A stretch of 64,000 bases of DNA. It comes from Marinobacterium profundum (lineage in GTDB: Bacteria > Pseudomonadota > Gammaproteobacteria > Pseudomonadales > Balneatricaceae). The notes below the pieces were generated by a model. That model worked only from the letters and a program-made list of their open reading frames with translations, was not told the DNA's origin and made no database searches. The translations under genes were made by a program, and so were the position numbers. Below are positions 9,540 through 19,263 of this stretch, piece by piece. Positions within the stretch are counted from its first letter, which is position 1. The number at the start of each line of letters is the position of its first letter. The DNA lies in NCBI RefSeq assembly GCF_001528745.1, contig NZ_BCNS01000095.1, positions 30,420-94,419 on the forward strand, in the 5' to 3' direction.

Positions 9540-11663
9540 TTGCTTACCGAGGACCTCAAACAACAGATTCAGCAGGCCTATCGGGCGTTTCTAGACGCCA
9601 AGGGTCTCAAGTCACGCTATGGCCAGCGCCAGATGGTCGGTGCCGTTGCGCGCGTTATTGGCGGTATCCAGGCCGATGCCTCGGGTGTTCGTCAGTCCGA
9701 AGGCCATGTGGTGCTGGTAGAAGCCGGTACAGGTACCGGCAAGACGCTGGCCTATCTGCTGGGCACCATCCCGGTAGCCAAGGCCGCCAACAAGAAACTG
9801 GTGCTCTCTACCGCAACCGTGGCGCTGCAGGAGCAGCTGCTATACAAGGACCTGCCGGATATAGCGCTGCACGCCCAGTTGCCGGTCAAGGTGAGTCTGG
9901 CCAAGGGGCGCGGGCGTTACCTCTGTATCAGCAAGGCTGAGCGTATTCTCGATAGCCAGGGCGCGATGGGGCAGATGGCTCTGTACGAAGATGAGCAGGT
10001 ACACAAGCTCGATGAAGCAGACCTGGGGCTCTATCGCGATCTGCTGAACGAGTTTGCCTCGGGGCGGTGGGACGGTGACCGGGATAACCTCAAGCGCGAG
10101 CTGGAAGATCAGCTGTGGCATCCGCTCACCAGTGATCACTTGCAGTGCACTAACAGACGCTGCCATAACTTCAGCGCCTGTCCGTTTTATCGGGCGCGGG
10201 AATCCCTGGATCAGGCCGAGGTGGTGATTGCAAATCACGATCTGGTGATGGCGGATCTGGCCCTGGGTGGCGGCGCCATTTTGCCGGATCCCGCCGACAG
10301 CATTTACGTCTTTGATGAGGGCCATCATCTGGCGGCCAAGGCGATCGGTCATTTCTCCTACAGCATGAGAGTAGCGGGCAGTATTCGCTGGCTCTCGGCG
10401 GCCACACGCCAGCTGGAGAAGATGCGTGTAGACTGCGGCGAGCACCAGGTGCTCAGTACCTATGTGACGCAGCTGTCCCAGCCATTTACCGACTTGAATC
10501 AGTGCCTGGAAAGCTTCCAGCGTACCTTGCGGGCTCTGCTTACTGAGTCTAACGGCAGTCCAAAATCGGATAGATTTCGCTTCCCCAACGGCCAGCTGCC
10601 CGAGGCGTTGCGCATCGAAGCCGGTGATGTGGCCAAGGTTGCAGACAAGGCGGTGGTCAAGTTCGAGCAGATTGTGGATTTGCTTAAAGAGGCCATCGAT
10701 GGAGGTATTCCAGAGATAGAAAAGGATGCGGCGGAGCGCTGGTATCCACAAACCGGGCTCTTGCTCTCACGGATGCAGGCTATTCACTCTTTGGCGCGCT
10801 CTTATCGCAATCCGGACCCGGAGGGCAGTTCGCCAACGGCGCGCTGGATCAATGTTATCGAATCGCCCGACGGCGTTGATTTCGAGTGCCGCAGCAGTCC
10901 GGTGTCGGCGGCAGCAACCCTGAGTGAGCATCTGTGGCAGCATTGTTACGGTGCTGTTGTGACCTCGGCAACACTGACGGCACTAGGTCATTTCGATCGT
11001 GTGCTGGTGGATCTGGGCTTGCCGGCGGACAGTCCTTGCGAGCGCCTGCAAAGCCCGTTTGACCATCAGCGTTGTGCTGAGCTCTGGGTGCCGCCCATGC
11101 AGGCGGATCCCTCCAATCCCGAGGCGCATACGGCGGAGGTTGCAGACTTTCTTGCCAAGCGCTTGCCCCAGGCCAGCGCAACCCTGGTGTTGTTCAGTTC
11201 ATGGCGTCAGATGCGCACTGTGCTTGAACAGTTGGGTGATTCCATTAAGAATACGATTCTGTCCCAGGGCCAGTTTTCGAAGAATGAAATACTGCAGCAG
11301 CACCGGGCGGCAATCGACAAGGGCACGCAGAGCATTATTTTTGGTCTGGCGTCCTTTGCCGAAGGTGTCGACCTGCCCGGTGACTACCTGACCGAAGTCA
11401 TTATTACCAAGCTGCCCTTCAGCGTGCCGGATGATCCGGTTGACGCAACCATGGCAGAGTGGATTGAACGCCAGGGCGGCAATGCCTTTATCGACTGGAG
11501 TGTGCCCGTGGCTTCCATGCGCCTCACTCAGGCGGTTGGGCGCCTGCTCAGAACAGAACAGGATAGCGGCAATATTATTTTGCTGGATCGCCGAGTGGTT
11601 ACCAAACGTTATGGCAGACAGTTGCTGGATGCGTTACCACCTTTCAGGCGCAAACTGAACTAA
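9540..11663 (+). CDS. dinG: ATP-dependent DNA helicase DinG (XPD-like, iron-sulfur)
   Basis: 707 residues. A 5'-3' superfamily 2 helicase that unwinds R-loops and forked or D-loop DNA. Seen are Walker A AGTGTGKT (62-69), a 4Fe-4S cluster set Cys129, Cys203, Cys208 and Cys214, the DEGH box in VFDEGHHLAAKA, and the late motif QAVGRLLRTEQD. The start is a TTG at 9540 (MLTEDLKQQIQQAY), which fits the family N-terminus; no ATG or GTG in frame fits better. The gene follows an SOS-box-like site. Confidence 0.93.
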   Translation: MLTEDLKQQIQQAYRAFLDAKGLKSRYGQRQMVGAVARVIGGIQADASGVRQSEGHVVLVEAGTGTGKTLAYLLGTIPVAKAANKKLVLSTATVALQEQLLYKDLPDIALHAQLPVKVSLAKGRGRYLCISKAERILDSQGAMGQMALYEDEQVHKLDEADLGLYRDLLNEFASGRWDGDRDNLKRELEDQLWHPLTSDHLQCTNRRCHNFSACPFYRARESLDQAEVVIANHDLVMADLALGGGAILPDPADSIYVFDEGHHLAAKAIGHFSYSMRVAGSIRWLSAATRQLEKMRVDCGEHQVLSTYVTQLSQPFTDLNQCLESFQRTLRALLTESNGSPKSDRFRFPNGQLPEALRIEAGDVAKVADKAVVKFEQIVDLLKEAIDGGIPEIEKDAAERWYPQTGLLLSRMQAIHSLARSYRNPDPEGSSPTARWINVIESPDGVDFECRSSPVSAAATLSEHLWQHCYGAVVTSATLTALGHFDRVLVDLGLPADSPCERLQSPFDHQRCAELWVPPMQADPSNPEAHTAEVADFLAKRLPQASATLVLFSSWRQMRTVLEQLGDSIKNTILSQGQFSKNEILQQHRAAIDKGTQSIIFGLASFAEGVDLPGDYLTEVIITKLPFSVPDDPVDATMAEWIERQGGNAFIDWSVPVASMRLTQAVGRLLRTEQDSGNIILLDRRVVTKRYGRQLLDALPPFRRKLN

Positions 11664-11682
11664 CAGAATTTAGGGTTTCACA

Positions 11683-13407
11683 TTGACTAACGACGATAAA
11701 AGCAACAAGCGCAGACGTCCATCCCGCGGTTCATCACGCAAGCGCGGTGGCTCCCGCCCCCGCAGCACCCCCAAGGTGCAGAAGTGGTCGCCGGCTGATT
11801 TTGTAGTGCCCGTTGAAGAAGGCAAGTCCCGTTTTCATGACTTCAACCTGCCTGATGCCATGCTGCATGCCATCCATGATCTTGGGTATCAGTACTGTAC
11901 GCCGATTCAGGCGGCGACCCTCGAGTCTGCACTGGCCGGCAAGGATATTATTGGCAAGGCTCAGACGGGTACAGGCAAGACCGCGGCCTTTCTGACAGGC
12001 ATCATTACCGATCTGATCGACTTCCCGCTGGGTGAAGAGCGTCGCATGGGCGAGCCCCGTGTGCTGATTGTGGCGCCGACACGTGAACTGGCGCTGCAGA
12101 TCGCATCTGATGCGGTGGATCTGGGCAAGTATGCCGATATCAGTGCGGTTGCACTGGTCGGTGGCATGGATTACGAGAAGCAGCGTTCTGAGCTGCGTGA
12201 GCGCCCAGTGGATATTCTGGTGGCGACGCCTGGGCGACTGATCGATTTCGTACGCTCCAAGGAAGTGGATCTGTACAACGTTGAAGTGCTGGTGCTGGAT
12301 GAAGCCGATCGCATGCTGAGCATGGGCTTTATACCCGATGTGCGTACCATTATTCGCCAGACGCCGCGCAAGGGCGAGGATCGTCAGACCTTGCTCTACA
12401 GCGCCACTTTCTCCGACGATATCATGAGCCTGGCGCAGCAGTGGACCGTGGATCCGGTGCGGGTGGAAATCGAACCTGATCGCAAGACGACTGACAATAT
12501 CAGCCAGACCGTATTCCTGGTGTCCAGCAGTCAGAAGTATCGTCTGCTGCGCAACTACATCCGTGTCAATGGCATTGAGAAGGTCATAGTGTTTGGCAAC
12601 CGTCGTCATGAAACCCGTGCCCTGGCCGAGAGGCTCGAGAAAGATGGTTTGCGCGCGGCGCTGATGTCCGGCGAGATCCCGCAGAACAAGCGCTTGCGTA
12701 CGCTGGAAGATTTCCGCAGCGGCAAGATCCAGGTACTGGTGGCCACTGATGTGGCGGGACGTGGCATTCATATCGACGGTGTGACCCATGTTATTAACTA
12801 CCAGTTGCCGGAAGACCCGGAAGATTACGTACACCGCATCGGCCGTACTGGTCGCGCCGGCGCCATCGGTGCCTCGGTGTGCTTTGCCTGTGAAAACGAC
12901 TCTTTCCTGATTCCGGAAATTGAAGTGGAAACCGGTGTGAAAATGAACTGCCTGCATCCTGATCCTGAGCTGTTGCTCGATATCATGCCGGTGGCGGCTC
13001 CTGCGGCAGAAGCAGCAGAGGAAGTACTTGCCACTGATGCGGTTGATGCTCAGGAGCAAGTTTCGTCTGAGGTTTCGTCTGAAGTCTCATCTGAAGAGCT
13101 GGTTGCTGAAGCTCGGTCGCAAACCCCCGTCGATGAGATAGCTGCGGCGCCGACTGCGCAGGGCTCTGTCGAAGCAGGGCCGGCTGCAGAATCTGACCAG
13201 GTTGACCAGGTTGATCAGGCTGACGAGGTTGCAGAGACCGAGTTGGTTGCAGATGCTGACAAGGTGGCTGAGATCCCGGTCGCTCAGGATGATCTGAAGC
13301 TGGCCGTGTTGCCGCAGGCTGATATGGGTACCAACGAAGGTGCTGAAGAAAGTGCCAAGATCCTGGTCGATGCTGCCGACGAATCCGGTGCCACGCCCAG
13401 GGTTTGA
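11683..13407 (+). CDS. rhlB: DEAD-box RNA helicase RhlB-type with long acidic tail
   Basis: 574 residues. Motifs in order: Q motif [36 protein letters not shown] (206-209), [14 protein letters not shown] and [10 protein letters not shown]. The core matches RhlB, the helicase of the RNA degradosome. The N-terminus is basic ([19 protein letters not shown]). Residues from about 435 on form an acidic, low-complexity tail rich in A, E, D and V with short tandem repeats, unlike E. coli RhlB. The start is a TTG at 11683, 20 bp after dinG, with only a weak ribosome-binding site; a slightly different start is possible. Confidence 0.85.
   Translation: MTNDDKSNKRRRPSRGSSRKRGGSRPRSTPKVQKWSPADFVVPVEEGKSRFHDFNLPDAMLHAIHDLGYQYCTPIQAATLESALAGKDIIGKAQTGTGKTAAFLTGIITDLIDFPLGEERRMGEPRVLIVAPTRELALQIASDAVDLGKYADISAVALVGGMDYEKQRSELRERPVDILVATPGRLIDFVRSKEVDLYNVEVLVLDEADRMLSMGFIPDVRTIIRQTPRKGEDRQTLLYSATFSDDIMSLAQQWTVDPVRVEIEPDRKTTDNISQTVFLVSSSQKYRLLRNYIRVNGIEKVIVFGNRRHETRALAERLEKDGLRAALMSGEIPQNKRLRTLEDFRSGKIQVLVATDVAGRGIHIDGVTHVINYQLPEDPEDYVHRIGRTGRAGAIGASVCFACENDSFLIPEIEVETGVKMNCLHPDPELLLDIMPVAAPAAEAAEEVLATDAVDAQEQVSSEVSSEVSSEELVAEARSQTPVDEIAAAPTAQGSVEAGPAAESDQVDQVDQADEVAETELVADADKVAEIPVAQDDLKLAVLPQADMGTNEGAEESAKILVDAADESGATPRV
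13060..13095 (+). repeat. 12-bp tandem repeat in the rhlB tail
   Basis: Three consecutive 12-bp units (GTTTCGTCTGAG and variants) encode repeated VSSE in the acidic C-terminal tail of the helicase. Confidence 0.85.
13195..13230 (+). repeat. 9-bp tandem repeat in the rhlB tail
   Basis: Four 9-bp units (GACCAGGTT twice, then GATCAGGCT and GACGAGGTT) encode [12 protein letters not shown] in the acidic tail. Confidence 0.85.
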
Positions 13408-13509
13408 TTGCCAGGGCGCCGGCTTCCCGTCGGCGCCGTTGATTGCATCACGGCATCACTGCGTTGGCAGTGTGCCCAGGCACAGTCTAATTTCAGGGAG
13501 TCTTGATCA

Positions 13510-14532
13510 ATGAAGGGTGCGATGCGAGTAACCGTGTTGGGCGGCGGCAGTTTTGGTACTGTGCTGGCCAACATCATGGCGGAAAAAGGCATCCAGGTAC
13601 GGCTCTGGATGCGTGACGCACAACAGGTCGAGAGCGTTCGTCAAAACCGCGAGAACAGCAAATACCTGCCGGGCTATCCGCTGGCGGCTACGCTTGAGGC
13701 GCATACGAGCCTGGAAGACGCGCTGAGCGGTGCTGAACTGGTGTTTGTGGCTATTCCCAGCGGCGGTTTTCGCGCTGTAGTGCATGAAGCCAGAGCCTAT
13801 ATGGTGCCCGGTCAAATGGTCGTCAGTACCACCAAGGGTATCGAGGCAGGCACTTTCAGTATGATGAGTGAAATCCTCGCCGATGAGCTGCCAGATGCCC
13901 GTATAGGTGTTCTGAGCGGGCCCAACCTTGCCAAGGAAGTGGCGGCGAAGCAGCTCACGGCGACGGTTATTGCCAGTGAAAGCGAGGCGTTGCGCGAACT
14001 GGTGCAGAAAACGCTGCATACGGCCTATTTTCGAGTTTATGCCAGTACCGATATGTATGGTGTTGAGCTGGGTGGCGCACTGAAAAATATTTACGCCATA
14101 GCCGCGGGCATGAGTAATGCGCTGGGCATGGGGGAAAATACCCGCAGCATGCTGATGACCCGCAGTCTGGCGGAAATGAGTCGCTTTGCCGTCAGCATGG
14201 GTGCCAATCCACTGACCTTCCTTGGGCTTGCGGGTGTGGGAGATCTTATTGTCACCTGCATGTCACCGCTGTCGCGCAATTATCGGGTCGGCTTTGCTCT
14301 TGGTGAGGGCAAGACGCTGGAGCAGGCCGTTGAGGCGTTGGGTGAAGTTGCAGAAGGGGTCAACACCCTGCATCGCGTCAAGGATAAGGCTGATCAGCTG
14401 GAAATTTACATGCCTCTGGTCGCCGGCCTCTACGAAGTGGTGTTCAACCATGCACCGGCCGCGGCGGTGGCGAAGATGCTGATGCTCAATGAGCAAAGCA
14501 GTGATGTCGAGTTTGTCCTGCCCCGCAGCTGA
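13510..14532 (+). CDS. gpsA: Glycerol-3-phosphate dehydrogenase [NAD(P)+]
   Basis: 340 residues. It reduces dihydroxyacetone phosphate to sn-glycerol-3-phosphate for phospholipid synthesis in the cytoplasm. N-terminal Rossmann motif [12 protein letters not shown], then STTKGIE, the substrate segment [11 protein letters not shown], and [17 protein letters not shown] with the catalytic Lys, all typical of GpsA. AGGGAG (13495-13500) lies 9 bp before ATG 13510. It is followed by sixA, the order seen in Pseudomonas relatives. Confidence 0.96.
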   Translation: MKGAMRVTVLGGGSFGTVLANIMAEKGIQVRLWMRDAQQVESVRQNRENSKYLPGYPLAATLEAHTSLEDALSGAELVFVAIPSGGFRAVVHEARAYMVPGQMVVSTTKGIEAGTFSMMSEILADELPDARIGVLSGPNLAKEVAAKQLTATVIASESEALRELVQKTLHTAYFRVYASTDMYGVELGGALKNIYAIAAGMSNALGMGENTRSMLMTRSLAEMSRFAVSMGANPLTFLGLAGVGDLIVTCMSPLSRNYRVGFALGEGKTLEQAVEALGEVAEGVNTLHRVKDKADQLEIYMPLVAGLYEVVFNHAPAAAVAKMLMLNEQSSDVEFVLPRS

Positions 14533-14646
14533 TAGCCTCGCGGCTGAGCGGTTCGTATCGCGCAAGCGCTTACCCCGGGTGTTAAACGTCGGCGTCAGCG
14601 GTAATGCCTTAGGCGTCAGGCTTCACATGAAAAGCAGAGGTGGGTC

Positions 14647-15105
14647 ATGCAGCTTTTTATCATGCGTCATGGCGAGGCGGCCTGGGATGCTGCCGTAGAT
14701 GCCGAGCGCAGCTTGACGCCGGCGGGCACGGCAGCAGTGCGGTCGATGCTGGCAGCCCACAAGGATCAGCTCAAAGGTATCAGGGCTATTGTTTCAAGCC
14801 CGTACCTGCGGGCACGCCAGACCGCAGCGCAGGCGGCAGAGATATTGTCAGTGCCGATACTGGTGCCTGAGGCGGCCTTTGTGCCTGAGTCACCTGCCGC
14901 TGATGCGCTGGTGCAGCTGGAGCAGCTTCCCTGGCAGGGCCTGCTGCTGGTGGCACATCAGCCGTTGGTAGGTAATTTGATCACGACTCTGGTGGCGGGA
15001 GATGCCCGCTATGCAGAACCCATGGATCCTGGCGCGCTGGTAATGCTCGAACTCGACTGGCCGGCAGCAGGTCTTGCGCGTCTGGTCACAAAGCTGAACG
15101 TCTGA
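14647..15105 (+). CDS. sixA: Phosphohistidine phosphatase SixA
   Basis: 152 residues, histidine-phosphatase superfamily. The active-site motif is Arg7-His8-Gly9 (MRHGEA), with a second catalytic His104 in LLVAHQPLVG and SSPYLRARQTA between them. In E. coli SixA dephosphorylates phosphohistidine proteins (ArcB, NPr). AGAGGTGG just before ATG 14647 is the ribosome-binding site. Convergent with the PglL-like gene. Confidence 0.92.
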   Translation: MQLFIMRHGEAAWDAAVDAERSLTPAGTAAVRSMLAAHKDQLKGIRAIVSSPYLRARQTAAQAAEILSVPILVPEAAFVPESPAADALVQLEQLPWQGLLLVAHQPLVGNLITTLVAGDARYAEPMDPGALVMLELDWPAAGLARLVTKLNV

Positions 15106-15228
15106 GCTTTAATACTGCAGACGTCGCTATCCTTGTCCGGCCTCTGCGCTACGTCTTCTATCCCCACTTTCACTGCCTGTTTGTCTGTCAGCATCGGGCA
15201 AAATTCTCAGCTTTGGTATTACTGCGGC

Positions 15229-17094
15229 TCAATCGCCGCTGCCGGTCAGGCCGGCGTTGTCCGCCTGGGGGCTGCGGGCGGCCTGCTTGGCCGCCAGTTC
15301 CTTAAGGTGGCTATCTATGTCGCCGGCTTTAAGTGCCACTAGGGCTTGTTCCAGGCGACCGTTATGGCGGTATATGTAGAGCCCGCGCTCCAGTGCTTGC
15401 TGCGCCCGCTGATGATCTCCGATATGCACATAAGCGCCGGCGAGATCGTAGAACAGCTGAGTGTCAGGGGTGCGCTGCAGGTATTCCTTAGCCCAGGCGA
15501 TAAAGCTCTTACTGTTTTGTTTGTCGTCCAGGCTATATCCAATATGCAGCGATTCCTTCATCAGCAGATAGGTGGCCTGATTGGAGAAGTAAAGGTTGTT
15601 AATCGCGGGCTGGAGAAATTCGGAATACTGCCCGCGGCTCTTCATGTAATTGACGATGCCTGTGTTGGCCACCAGGCTGTGCAGCAAGAAGGTCGAGCCT
15701 GCCACCGGCATGATCAAGAGCAGGCCCGTGCAGAGGCCGTGTGCCGCCCGGGATAGCTTGAGGCCAAGGTATGCCGGACGCAGGCTGAAGGTCAGGTAGA
15801 GCAGGAATAACAGCAGGAACCAGTGGGGCGACGAGATATAAAATGGCAACTCGACCTGGGTGTGCAGCGCTATGGGCAGCAGCATGCCGGCCAGTAGCAG
15901 GCCGCGTTGCGAACCCAGGCGTACCAGGCGCCAGGCGATAGCGCCGGCGCAGAGCAGGATTCCGGCTACGGCCACAAGACCGCCTTCTACCAGCCAGAAC
16001 AGTACCTCGTTGTGGGGGTGGGTATAACGAGGGCCCAGGTCAAGGTCAGGGTGATCATCTTGAAATTTGCCGCGTTCCTCCTGCCAGACGGTCTGAAAGC
16101 TGCCTAGGCCGTGTCCGAACATTGGTGCAGTGGCGATGGTATCCAGCGATATTTCATAAATCGAAAAGCGTATGTCGGCCTGGCCGCCCTGTTGCAGTCG
16201 TTCGATCTTGTTTAATGCTGAAGCTGACCCCTTTTCGACCTTTTCTGACAGCAGAAAGCTTGAACCCAGTAACAGCGATACTCCCAGCGCCAGGGCGATG
16301 CCCTTGTGCTGGCGCAGGAAGTGGCGTCGTCCAGCGAGCGACATCAGCAGGCCCAGGGCACCGCCCAAAAGGCCTACACGGGAGCCGGTTGACAGCAGCA
16401 CACCGCTGCATAGTACCAGGCCGGCATAGGGCAGGATGCGAATCAGCCAGGGTGCATGCAGGGCGCCCGGTCGGGTCGCGAGATAGACTGCCACGGGGAG
16501 GCCTGTGGCCAGATAGCTTGCCGCCAGGTTGATCTGCTGAAAAATGGCGATGGGTTGGCTGTTACTGGCGATCGGCACCAGGACGCTGAAAAAAGGTAGC
16601 TGTTGCAGCTGAACCCAGCCGATCAGGGCCTGTAGCATGATGCCGCAAAAAATCAGAGCCAGAGCCAGGTCCTCATGCCTGCGCTGCAGGCGAAACTGGA
16701 ACAGGGCAATAAAGAATCCGAAGCCCCCTAATACGTAGCCCAGACGCATCAGCCATTCGGACGGATTGTTAACGCCGGTAACAAAACCGCTGATCAGAAA
16801 GCCAGCGGGCAGGGCAAAGAGGGCGAGTGCATAGCGCGGCAGCACCAGCTGTAGCCTTCGCAGCGCAAACAGCAGGCCTGTGGCAATGACGAAAAGTGCC
16901 GCGATCCAGGTGGAGGCGTTGTAGGGTAAATGCAAGCCTTCGCCGCCCATGTTTTGCTGATAGTACAGCGGCGCGGCCAGTGCCAGCAGGCTGAACAGAA
17001 CAAAAAACAGCGTTTGCGGACGCCGCATTGATGGATCCCGTTCGAGCCTGAACGTAAAGGGCGAGGTGCGTGTGGCGCTGGAGTTAGGCGGCAT
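15229..17094 (-). CDS. PglL-type protein O-oligosaccharyltransferase / O-antigen ligase-like membrane protein
   Basis: 621 residues with about 11 to 13 membrane segments. It has the Wzy_C/ligase hallmarks: QQINLAASYLATGLP (186-200), GSRVGLLGG, the large periplasmic loop ending in THPHNEVLFWLVEGG (His359, His361, Asn362, Glu363), and a C-terminal soluble TPR-like part (the PglL/Wzy_C_2 layout). Such enzymes transfer lipid-linked glycans to pilins or other periplasmic proteins. CCAGGAAAG before ATG 17094 supports this start. No pilin or glycan gene is adjacent, so the acceptor is unknown. Confidence 0.82.
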   Translation of the reverse strand: MPPNSSATRTSPFTFRLERDPSMRRPQTLFFVLFSLLALAAPLYYQQNMGGEGLHLPYNASTWIAALFVIATGLLFALRRLQLVLPRYALALFALPAGFLISGFVTGVNNPSEWLMRLGYVLGGFGFFIALFQFRLQRRHEDLALALIFCGIMLQALIGWVQLQQLPFFSVLVPIASNSQPIAIFQQINLAASYLATGLPVAVYLATRPGALHAPWLIRILPYAGLVLCSGVLLSTGSRVGLLGGALGLLMSLAGRRHFLRQHKGIALALGVSLLLGSSFLLSEKVEKGSASALNKIERLQQGGQADIRFSIYEISLDTIATAPMFGHGLGSFQTVWQEERGKFQDDHPDLDLGPRYTHPHNEVLFWLVEGGLVAVAGILLCAGAIAWRLVRLGSQRGLLLAGMLLPIALHTQVELPFYISSPHWFLLLFLLYLTFSLRPAYLGLKLSRAAHGLCTGLLLIMPVAGSTFLLHSLVANTGIVNYMKSRGQYSEFLQPAINNLYFSNQATYLLMKESLHIGYSLDDKQNSKSFIAWAKEYLQRTPDTQLFYDLAGAYVHIGDHQRAQQALERGLYIYRHNGRLEQALVALKAGDIDSHLKELAAKQAARSPQADNAGLTGSGD

Positions 17095-17351
17095 GGAGCT
17101 TTCCTGGCTGAATGGCTAGCAGCCTTTCGGACTAGGCCGATCGTAGCGAGGGAAAGACCGATTTACAGCAATTCTGAGCTCTTTTGAGGCGAATAGTAGT
17201 TCTATTTAACAAAAAAAGAGTACATAAAATGATCAAATTCGGCTTTTTCGCAGCAGATCAATACTAAGTCTGACAGGCTGGCTAGGTGATGGTAACGCAT
17301 TTCGCTATGCTGGGCGCATTCTGCACGGACAAAAAGGATGAAGCAAAGCGA

Positions 17352-18209
17352 ATGTATAGTTGCCGAAATTTTGAAGTGCACGGACGCCGCCTGGCCGTCA
17401 TGGAGTGGGGTGATTCGTCTGCGGTGCCTGTGATCGCGTTGCACGGCTGGCTAGATAACGCAGCTACCTTCATGCAACTGGCACCGCTGTTATCGGGTGT
17501 GCGCCTGATTGCCATCGATATGGCCGGCCACGGCGCGTCGGGGCATCGCCCGTCAGGTTCGCCCTACTATATCTGGGACAATGTCGCGGACGTGCTGGCT
17601 GTTGCCGATCAGCTTGGCGTTGCGCGTTTCAGTGTGCTCGGGCATTCGATGGGTGCAGGTGTGGCGATGATGCTGGCAGCCTGTGTACCTGATCGGGTGG
17701 CGCAACTGTTTCTGATCGAGGGGTTGGCGCCGCTGGTGTACGAGGCTGAGAAACTGCCGAGCCTGATGGCTGAGGCGCTGAACAAGCAGCGGCGGCTCGG
17801 GCGCAGGACGCTGCGCCCCTATGACAGCTTCGAGCAGGCAGTTGAGGCGCGGGTCAATGGTCGCTGGCCTGTAAGTCGAGAGGCAGCGCAGTGGCTGGTG
17901 GAACGGGGGCTTGAACGTTGCTCCGGTGGCTGGCGCTGGCGCAGTGATTCTGCCTTGCTGCTGCCCTCTGTGGTGCGGTTGAGCGAGGCCCAGGTTGAAG
18001 CTTTTCTGCTGGCTGTCAGGGCGCCGGTGGAGCTGGTGCTGGGGGATGAGGGTATTGACCCTGCGCGCATGCAGCGTCTGTTGCCGTTGCTGACGGATGC
18101 GCGGCTGCATGTGTTGGCGGGCAATCATCATCTGCACCTGGAGGCGGGTGCCGCCGCAGAGATTGCTACACTGATTATCAATAGCTTGCGAAAACCCTGT
18201 ATGCATTGA
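17352..18209 (+). CDS. Alpha/beta hydrolase
   Basis: 285 residues with the alpha/beta hydrolase fold: oxyanion segment IALHGWLDNAATF, nucleophile elbow GHSMGAG (Ser99), acid in LGDEGID and His in NHHLHLE. The LHGWLDN form is typical of the serine hydrolase-like (SERHL) group; the substrate is unknown. ATG 17352 (MYSCRNFEVHGRR) fits the fold start. An in-frame ATG at 17286 would add 22 residues and cannot be excluded. Confidence 0.85.
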   Translation: MYSCRNFEVHGRRLAVMEWGDSSAVPVIALHGWLDNAATFMQLAPLLSGVRLIAIDMAGHGASGHRPSGSPYYIWDNVADVLAVADQLGVARFSVLGHSMGAGVAMMLAACVPDRVAQLFLIEGLAPLVYEAEKLPSLMAEALNKQRRLGRRTLRPYDSFEQAVEARVNGRWPVSREAAQWLVERGLERCSGGWRWRSDSALLLPSVVRLSEAQVEAFLLAVRAPVELVLGDEGIDPARMQRLLPLLTDARLHVLAGNHHLHLEAGAAAEIATLIINSLRKPCMH

Positions 18210-18408
18210 ATAGGTGCGCGGGTCCGCTTTAAGGTAGCGGCGGGTGTTAATGTGAGCGCTTTGGCGTTTGGCTTGTTGATCCTCTGGCGGCCGGGCTTTA
18301 GGCTGCGCCTGTAGCTTTTCGCGCTTCAATGCCGCAGGGTGTGGGGTAACAAGGTGCTGCGACCACCGCCGCAACCGGTCTGTATGTTGAATTGAATGGA
18401 GTCTGACC

Positions 18409-19263
18409 GTGCTGAGAAAAACCTGTGTGATGCTGGCTGGCCTGTTACTGTCCTGTGCCGTTCTGGCGGAGCCGGATGTTGAGGGGGCGTCTGATTTTGG
18501 GCAGTTCAAGCGCTTCCCGCTGTCCTGGATCGAGAGCTATCAGCAGAGGCCGACGCCGGAGTATCTGTTGATGCTGTCCGAGCTCAAAAAGGCCAACAAT
18601 ATTGTGGTGGCTGACAAGCGCAAAGCGCTTGAGGGCGAACTTACCCGCATTACTTATCGTATTCCCGATACGCATCAGCCCAGCGATGCCTTCGAGCATT
18701 TCCGTGCCCAGTTGATGACACAGGGCGCCGAGGTGCTGTTCCAGTGCAAGGGGCGGGACTGTGGCAGCAGTCATTACTGGGCCAATGATTTTTTCGGTAT
18801 TGCACAGCTTTACGGATTGGATCGTACCCAGGTTTATATGGCGGCGCGTCTGGGGACCGATTACCTGGCGCTCTATGCCGTGCAACGTGGCAACAGGCGC
18901 GTGTATCTGCAACTTGATGTCGTGTCTGTCACCGGTGGCAGTGAGCTGGTACAGCAGCTAAAGGCGGCGGGTTTTGCGACCCTGCCGATGGATCCGGCCA
19001 CGCCGCTGGATGTGGTTGACCCGCTGGTGCAGCTGCTGGCGGAATTCGAACCTGCCGAGGCGTTCTGGCTGGTGCTGCATCAGCAGGGGAGCGATGCGCA
19101 GGAGGCACTCGCGCAATCCGGAGCCATGGCGCAGCAGATCGAGACGGCTGTGCGCAGTGCCGGTGTTGAAAATGTACAGGGCTTTGGCGTGGGGCCCTTG
19201 GTGCCAACGGTACTGGCGGGCCGAAAGGGGGCGCTGGTCGTGATTCGATCCGCGGCGCAGTAA
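18409..19263 (+). CDS. DUF4892 periplasmic protein
   Basis: 284 residues. A signal peptide (residues 1-21, cut after AVLA) is followed by a DUF4892 domain with ELTRITYRIPDTH, EVLFQCKGRDCGSSHYWANDFFG and VYMAARLGTDYLALYAVQRGNRR. Function unknown, periplasmic by prediction. GTG start at 18409 with GGAG 7 bp upstream. The stop overlaps the start of the patatin gene (TAATG), so the two are translationally coupled. The 199 bp before it show nothing distinct. Confidence 0.82.
   Translation: MLRKTCVMLAGLLLSCAVLAEPDVEGASDFGQFKRFPLSWIESYQQRPTPEYLLMLSELKKANNIVVADKRKALEGELTRITYRIPDTHQPSDAFEHFRAQLMTQGAEVLFQCKGRDCGSSHYWANDFFGIAQLYGLDRTQVYMAARLGTDYLALYAVQRGNRRVYLQLDVVSVTGGSELVQQLKAAGFATLPMDPATPLDVVDPLVQLLAEFEPAEAFWLVLHQQGSDAQEALAQSGAMAQQIETAVRSAGVENVQGFGVGPLVPTVLAGRKGALVVIRSAAQ

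Noticed and set aside
13414..13437. GC-rich hairpin behind rhlB (GGCGCCG...CGGCGCC)
   Set aside because: No T-run follows and the region is very GC-rich, so I do not call it a terminator.
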